Shown here piece after piece: positions 38,253-41,484 of a stretch of DNA of 41,484 nt. Position 1 is the stretch's first letter, and the number at the start of each line of letters is the position of its first letter. The translations under genes were made by a program, and so were the position numbers. Origin of the DNA: a virus. The DNA is taken from positions 1 through 41,484 of IMG/VR virus record IMGVR_UViG_3300010885_057888. The stretch is one strand, 5' to 3'. The notes under the pieces are model-generated. The model was given only the letters and a program-made list of their open reading frames with translations, was not told the DNA's origin and did no database searches.

Positions 38253-38452
38253 GGTTTGGCCTCCATCTGATCCATCTGCTCAAGAACTGCTCTCATGGAT
38301 TTACGAAATGTCTGACGTTTCGGGTCGAATGGCTCGTACTCGCGGATGCAAATGGTATCTATCTGGCTTGGATCCGCCTGACACGAGAGCATTATTGTCG
38401 TTGCGCACCCCTCGCCAAACTCGGCGATTAGCCAATCCAGTTCGGGACTCAT
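38249..38452 (-). CDS. Small replication-region protein
   Basis: A 67-residue acidic protein with a C-terminal helix (SMRAVLEQMDQMEAK). It is joined on both sides by ATGA overlaps to the helicase and to the upstream gene. No family is recognised; possibly a helicase-loading or modulating factor by position. Confidence 0.6.
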   Translation of the reverse strand: MSPELDWLIAEFGEGCATTIMLSCQADPSQIDTICIREYEPFDPKRQTFRKSMRAVLEQMDQMEAKP

Positions 38453-38745
38453 TTAACCACCTCCCATGGAGCCCCGTACCCTTGTTTCCCAATCAATCTT
38501 CCATCGTCCAATAGGAGGGTGGTTTTGTACGGAAGAATTCCATCGCTTGAGCACAAGTATCCTCGGCACTCCACAACGTCGCGCACAGCGTCCAACAATA
38601 CGCCTTGGGGGTCGTAGTCGCTGGTAAGAGCCCATCGGTCAGTGTCCGGAATCCGCTTCAGCAATGCCTGCCTGAACTGATCGCGCAATTCATCCACCTC
38701 GAATCGTTCTGCCCACCAGTTGGCGGCTTTGTCCTTTATGCTCAT
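38449..38745 (-). CDS. Conserved small phage protein
   Basis: A 98-residue protein. The pattern SDYDPQGVLLDAVRDV...CRGYLCSSDGILPYKT...GYGAPWEVV recurs in small proteins next to phage SSB/replication genes, known to me only as hypothetical. ATGA overlaps occur with SSB and with the next gene. Confidence 0.65.
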   Translation of the reverse strand: MSIKDKAANWWAERFEVDELRDQFRQALLKRIPDTDRWALTSDYDPQGVLLDAVRDVVECRGYLCSSDGILPYKTTLLLDDGRLIGKQGYGAPWEVVK

Positions 38746-39125
38746 GCAAATGGTACGTTCGGGGTTTGATTGTTCTGAGGAGGGTCGATTGGATCACGCT
38801 TCGGTCCGACAAAGTGCCAGTGCTGAACCCGGATTTTGGTTTTTGATTTTTTGGCGCCCGTCTCCTTGTCTGCCCAGGTGTCCGTGATGAGGCGGCCCTC
38901 GACGAGTGCGGGCGTGCCTTTGCGATGGAATTGCGCGAAGCTCTTAGCCAGCGCACCCCACATCGTGATGCCGACGAATGCGGTCTCCTCTCTTTGCTCG
39001 CCAGAGTCCGTGGTGAATTTGTGCGTGTTCGCCAGAGTGGCATTGAGCACGGCAATGTTCGCCGCGGTGTAGGTGATTTCCGGGTCTCTCGTCAGGTTGC
39101 CCTGGAACTGGGTCGAGTTGATCAT
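38742..39125 (-). CDS. ssb: Single-stranded DNA-binding protein
   Basis: A 127-residue SSB with one OB fold: N-terminal FQGNLTRDPEITYTAANIAV, central TAFVGITMWGALAKSFAQF, then KGTPALVEGRLITDTWADKE, the usual order of SSB strands. The C terminus is short and ends in PNVPFA, lacking the strongly acidic DDIPF tip. It protects ssDNA during replication. ATGA with the XRE gene upstream. Confidence 0.9.
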   Translation of the reverse strand: MINSTQFQGNLTRDPEITYTAANIAVLNATLANTHKFTTDSGEQREETAFVGITMWGALAKSFAQFHRKGTPALVEGRLITDTWADKETGAKKSKTKIRVQHWHFVGPKRDPIDPPQNNQTPNVPFA

Positions 39126-39397
39126 TTTGCCTCCTTCTCGATGCCCAGCATTGCGTCAGCGCTCCACCCTGTGACCGCGCAAATTTTTGCGATAGTGTCG
39201 AAGCGTGGAATCCTGCGTCCGCACTCGTAATCGCTGATCATGGATGGGGTTGTACCGCTGATCTTTGCGAGTCCGTACTGAGTGAGACCTGATGTCTCTC
39301 GCAGAGACTGAAATCGTTTGGCGATTTCCGCGAAGTCCACCTTCAATGGTCTCTTCCGGGGAATGGTCATGTTGGGGCTTTGGGGTGTATTTTCCAT
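39122..39397 (-). CDS. XRE-family helix-turn-helix regulator
   Basis: A 91-residue protein. A Cro/CI-type HTH occupies residues about 25-80 (RFQSLRETSGLTQYGLAKI, SMISDYECGRRIPRFDTIAKI). ATG 39397 lies 9 bp after the initiator gene stop. It could be a Cro- or repressor-like regulator. Its place inside the replication operon, away from the RHH hub, suggests late down-regulation of early genes rather than the primary immunity repressor. Confidence 0.82.
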   Translation of the reverse strand: MENTPQSPNMTIPRKRPLKVDFAEIAKRFQSLRETSGLTQYGLAKISGTTPSMISDYECGRRIPRFDTIAKICAVTGWSADAMLGIEKEAK

Positions 39398-39406
39398 AAG
39401 TGTTGA

Positions 39407-40363
39407 TCAAACGGCAGAAGGTTGCGCATGCATTGAGCGTTTAAGCTCAGCAAGCTCGTCGACTAATTTTTGGAAATTGGGAAACTCGGCCTGCTTCCTT
39501 GCGACCGATCCGACACCATTGTCCGGATTGCCCGGGTGGTTCTGAAGTGCTTCTTCCAGCTGTCGGACTCGCTGGTATGCGGGCGGTGAATTTGGAGTTC
39601 CGCTCGGCGTGCTGGTGCCGTTTCGAGCAGTGCTACGTCGAGCAACCCAAGCGGCCGTAAATCGGCGTGTGATGTCGGACTTCCAATCCCTCGGAAATGG
39701 CTTGGTATCGCCGCGGCGCCACGCAATCCAATCGAGAATCCACGCCTCTGGAATTCCTGCCGGTATGCCTCTTGTGTGATCGCCTGGCCATGTCGATGTG
39801 AACGCCAGAATCGTCTCATCGCTCGGAATTTCAATGCCAAATCCAGCAGTACTCGTTTGGGGTATGGGTGGAACTTCATCTGCTGGTGGTGCCCCCTTCC
39901 ATTCCATTATATTCTCTTCTCTTCTCTTCTCTTCTCTTCCGCATATGCCCAATTCTGAAGTCGCTATTAGCGGGATTTCGTTTCCGCTATTAGCGGGATT
40001 TCCTGTCTGGCATTGGCTGATTGTGTTGGGGTTGGGTTGTCCCCAGCGCTTTTCTGCACCTCGCGAACCGCGCGCTCTTTTGTCCTGAACCTCAGCTTCT
40101 TTTGCCTTTGGATAGAACTCCACCAATAGGTCTTCGCCGACCCATTTCCAGAGCGGGCAGGTTGACGCCAACTGCTCCAGGTTGACGCGGAGTACGATCA
40201 TGATCTTGTTGGCAGACCACGATTTAACCGAAGGGATCCGCCCGCCATTTTCCGTCGAGCAGCAATAGCGCATCAGCTTAAGCCAGACACCATTCTGCTC
40301 GTCCGTGGCATCGAGAAACGCTTCGTGCTCCAGTTGCGCGGTGGGGATGTTGATATAGGTCAT
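39407..40363 (-). CDS. Putative replication initiator (lambda O-like organisation)
   Basis: A 318-residue protein. The N-terminal ~100 residues (FLDATDEQNGVWLKLMRYCC...) resemble a winged-helix DNA-binding domain of phage replication proteins. A variable, charged linker in the middle is encoded by repetitive DNA, and the C-terminal half (DWKSDITRRFTAAWVARR and a terminal coiled coil) would contact the helicase. The DNA for the linker holds two 18-bp repeats and a (GAGAA)n tract, as in lambda O, whose origin is inside its gene. Confidence 0.65.
   Translation of the reverse strand: MTYINIPTAQLEHEAFLDATDEQNGVWLKLMRYCCSTENGGRIPSVKSWSANKIMIVLRVNLEQLASTCPLWKWVGEDLLVEFYPKAKEAEVQDKRARGSRGAEKRWGQPNPNTISQCQTGNPANSGNEIPLIATSELGICGREEKRREENIMEWKGAPPADEVPPIPQTSTAGFGIEIPSDETILAFTSTWPGDHTRGIPAGIPEAWILDWIAWRRGDTKPFPRDWKSDITRRFTAAWVARRSTARNGTSTPSGTPNSPPAYQRVRQLEEALQNHPGNPDNGVGSVARKQAEFPNFQKLVDELAELKRSMHAQPSAV
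39912..40001. other. Candidate replication origin: two iterons plus purine/pyrimidine tract
   Basis: An 18-bp sequence CGCTATTAGCGGGATTTC occurs at 39961-39978 and again, identical, at 39984-40001 (period 23 bp). Each contains the palindrome CGCTA-T-TAGCG. Next to them, at 39912-39936, are five exact TTCTC units. Iterons with internal symmetry followed by a strand-asymmetric A-rich tract, inside the initiator gene, match the design of the lambda origin. Confidence 0.62.
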
Positions 40364-40384
40364 GGGAGGATGGTTTTTGGTGAA

Positions 40385-40801
40385 TCACCAAACGCCTGGG
40401 CGGCGTGGATAGCGGGCGGGTTTGTGGTCCTCGTGGTCTTCAGGTCCGAGATATCGAAAGGTCATGTACGGCTCGGCCGCGACCTTGATGCGCATTTTCG
40501 GAAGAAATAGACTGGCTGTGTTTCCGGGCACACGCACCACGATGATGGCGTTGGCCTCGTCGGTGCAGAGCAGTCGTCCAGATTGAATCCGAGTGACGAC
40601 TACGATCTTCCTTGGGGCTGCTTGTTGCGCAGCGATGCCTATTTCGAGCGCGAGTTTGTCGGAGGCCTCTTTCGACCAAGCGACGATTCCGCCCGATTGG
40701 CGGTGCCAATCCTTTCCACGCTGGCCCCGTTTGGCTCGCAAGAACTCGACGGACACACCAATCGAGTTCGCGAGGTCAATCTCTGGAATGAGGTCACTCA
40801 T
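40385..40801 (-). CDS. DNA-binding-like early protein
   Basis: A 138-residue protein. The N-terminal 55 residues (IDLANSIGVSVEFLRAKRGQ) look like a helix-turn-helix, and the C-terminal half (VVVTRIQSGRLLCTDEANAI, VVRVPGNTASLFLPKMRIKV) is a small beta domain with a basic end. ATG 40801 overlaps the Ala/Tyr-repeat gene stop (ATGA). It lies directly upstream of the initiator gene and may be an early regulator. Confidence 0.6.
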   Translation of the reverse strand: MSDLIPEIDLANSIGVSVEFLRAKRGQRGKDWHRQSGGIVAWSKEASDKLALEIGIAAQQAAPRKIVVVTRIQSGRLLCTDEANAIIVVRVPGNTASLFLPKMRIKVAAEPYMTFRYLGPEDHEDHKPARYPRRPGVW

Positions 40802-41457
40802 GCGGCGCGCAGAAGCTCCAGCAGTTTTTCGGATTGTCTGATGATCGCTGCTTGCTCGGCGGCGGCGTAGGCGGCGGCGTAGGCGGCGGCGGCGTAGGCG
40901 GCGGCGTAGGCGGCGTCGGCGTAGGCGGCGGCGGCGGCGGCGTAGGCGGCGGCGGCGCAGGCGGCGTAGGCGGCGGCGGCGGCGTAGGCGGCGTAGGCGG
41001 CCTGACGGGCACTCTTCCACTCGGTAATCGAGGGTTCGTCGCCCGCAATGCGGCGCTGATAAAGGTTCGCAACAGCCTGAATGGGCGCGGCGTTTTTCGC
41101 AAATTTCACCACCCCATCAGCGGGATCGACCAACAACCAGATGGCAAACTTGGGCCACACCATCGACAGGTCTGCACCTGGGCGAATGGCTGCTAGAAAC
41201 TGCTCGGGCCAAAGTCGCGCGTTTTCTTTCGGGAGTCGCTCGAACAAGTGTTCTTCGAGATGCGCAAGAACTACCGGGACTCCCAATTCTGATTCATAGT
41301 TGGAGTGTTTTCCGCTGTGTAGAGTGCAGCCAACCGCGCAGCCTTTTCCGTCTTCCCAATACCCGTACCCTTGAATGAGTTGATCCGCCTTGCGGTGCTC
41401 TTGGACGCGGTTGAGGTACAGGTCTTTGACTTCTTGTTTTCCGTGGTATGCAATCAT
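40798..41457 (-). CDS. Conserved phage protein with Ala/Tyr repeat tract
   Basis: A 219-residue protein. The N-terminal 145 residues form a conserved domain (YHGKQEVKDLYLNRVQEHRK, KGCAVGCTLHSG) that I know from many phages and prophages without a function. Residues about 150-203 are almost only Ala with Tyr every 3-5 residues (AAYAAAYAAAAYAA), encoded by a GC-rich minisatellite using GCC and TAC codons. The tract would form one long helix with a Tyr stripe. The tail is a short charged helix. The gene crosses the circular join. Confidence 0.75.
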   Translation of the reverse strand: MIAYHGKQEVKDLYLNRVQEHRKADQLIQGYGYWEDGKGCAVGCTLHSGKHSNYESELGVPVVLAHLEEHLFERLPKENARLWPEQFLAAIRPGADLSMVWPKFAIWLLVDPADGVVKFAKNAAPIQAVANLYQRRIAGDEPSITEWKSARQAAYAAYAAAAAYAACAAAAYAAAAAAYADAAYAAAYAAAAYAAAYAAAEQAAIIRQSEKLLELLRAA

Positions 41458-41484
41458 GTTTTTTGGTGTTGATGTTTGAACTGA
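41362..41484. repeat. Direct terminal repeat (right copy)
   Basis: Identical to 1-123. Together with the left copy it shows that the sequence closes on itself. Confidence 0.93.

Noticed and set aside
39156-39410. 84-residue frame starting in an ATGA overlap with the initiator stop
   Set aside because: It is the alternate frame of the clear XRE helix-turn-helix gene.
40794-41196. Gly/Val-rich, Arg-rich and Pro-rich open frames on both strands
   Set aside because: They are alternate-frame readings of the Ala/Tyr minisatellite and have no other support.

Overview
The window is a complete, circularly closed temperate phage genome. The first 123 bases (1-123) are repeated exactly as the last 123 (41362-41484), so the unique circle is about 41,361 bp. 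One gene, the Ala/Tyr-repeat protein, runs across the join. The virion genes (SU10/DUF5309-like capsid, scaffold, large portal, large ejection proteins, stabilisation-type tail protein, tailspike; no tape measure or sheath) indicate a short-tailed, podovirus-like particle. The host is not stated. The integrase resembles those I associate with Verrucomicrobia, and the lipoprotein style fits, so a verrucomicrobial host is my best inference, not a proof.

Nearly all genes lie on the minus strand and are packed with 1-4 nt ATGA, GTGA, TTGA or TAATG overlaps. Read in the direction of transcription, the circle starts at a small regulatory hub (6197-6857) built from three ribbon-helix-helix (RHH) proteins, one leftward and two rightward. 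It continues leftward through an early block: small membrane proteins (5539-4940), conserved small phage proteins, a MazG-like protein, two tiny Cys-containing proteins, a PP-loop/PAPS-reductase-like enzyme, a C5-cytosine methyltransferase and a helix-turn-helix protein. Across the circular join come the Ala/Tyr-repeat protein, a putative replication initiator with a lambda-like origin inside its gene (39912-40001), an XRE repressor-like protein, SSB and DnaB-type helicase.

The late block follows: large terminase, portal, scaffold, major capsid, head and neck proteins, a huge tailspike, holin/spanin-like genes, stabilisation protein, tail fibre, internal virion proteins, a cupin/DDxxD/glycosyltransferase insert, and a 1904-residue ejection protein with a zincin motif. 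It ends with a lipoprotein and an Acb2/Tad1-hairpin protein (anti-CBASS candidate), followed by a terminator-like hairpin.

Between the end of the late block and the regulatory hub lie the plus-strand tyrosine integrase (7270-8595) and attP. The attP region contains the 5' half of a tRNA-Leu(UAA) gene ending in the anticodon stem-loop, flanked by two matching pairs of GCATAC repeats spaced 12 bp apart. No endolysin, RNA polymerase, reverse transcriptase, CRISPR array or complete tRNA was recognised.
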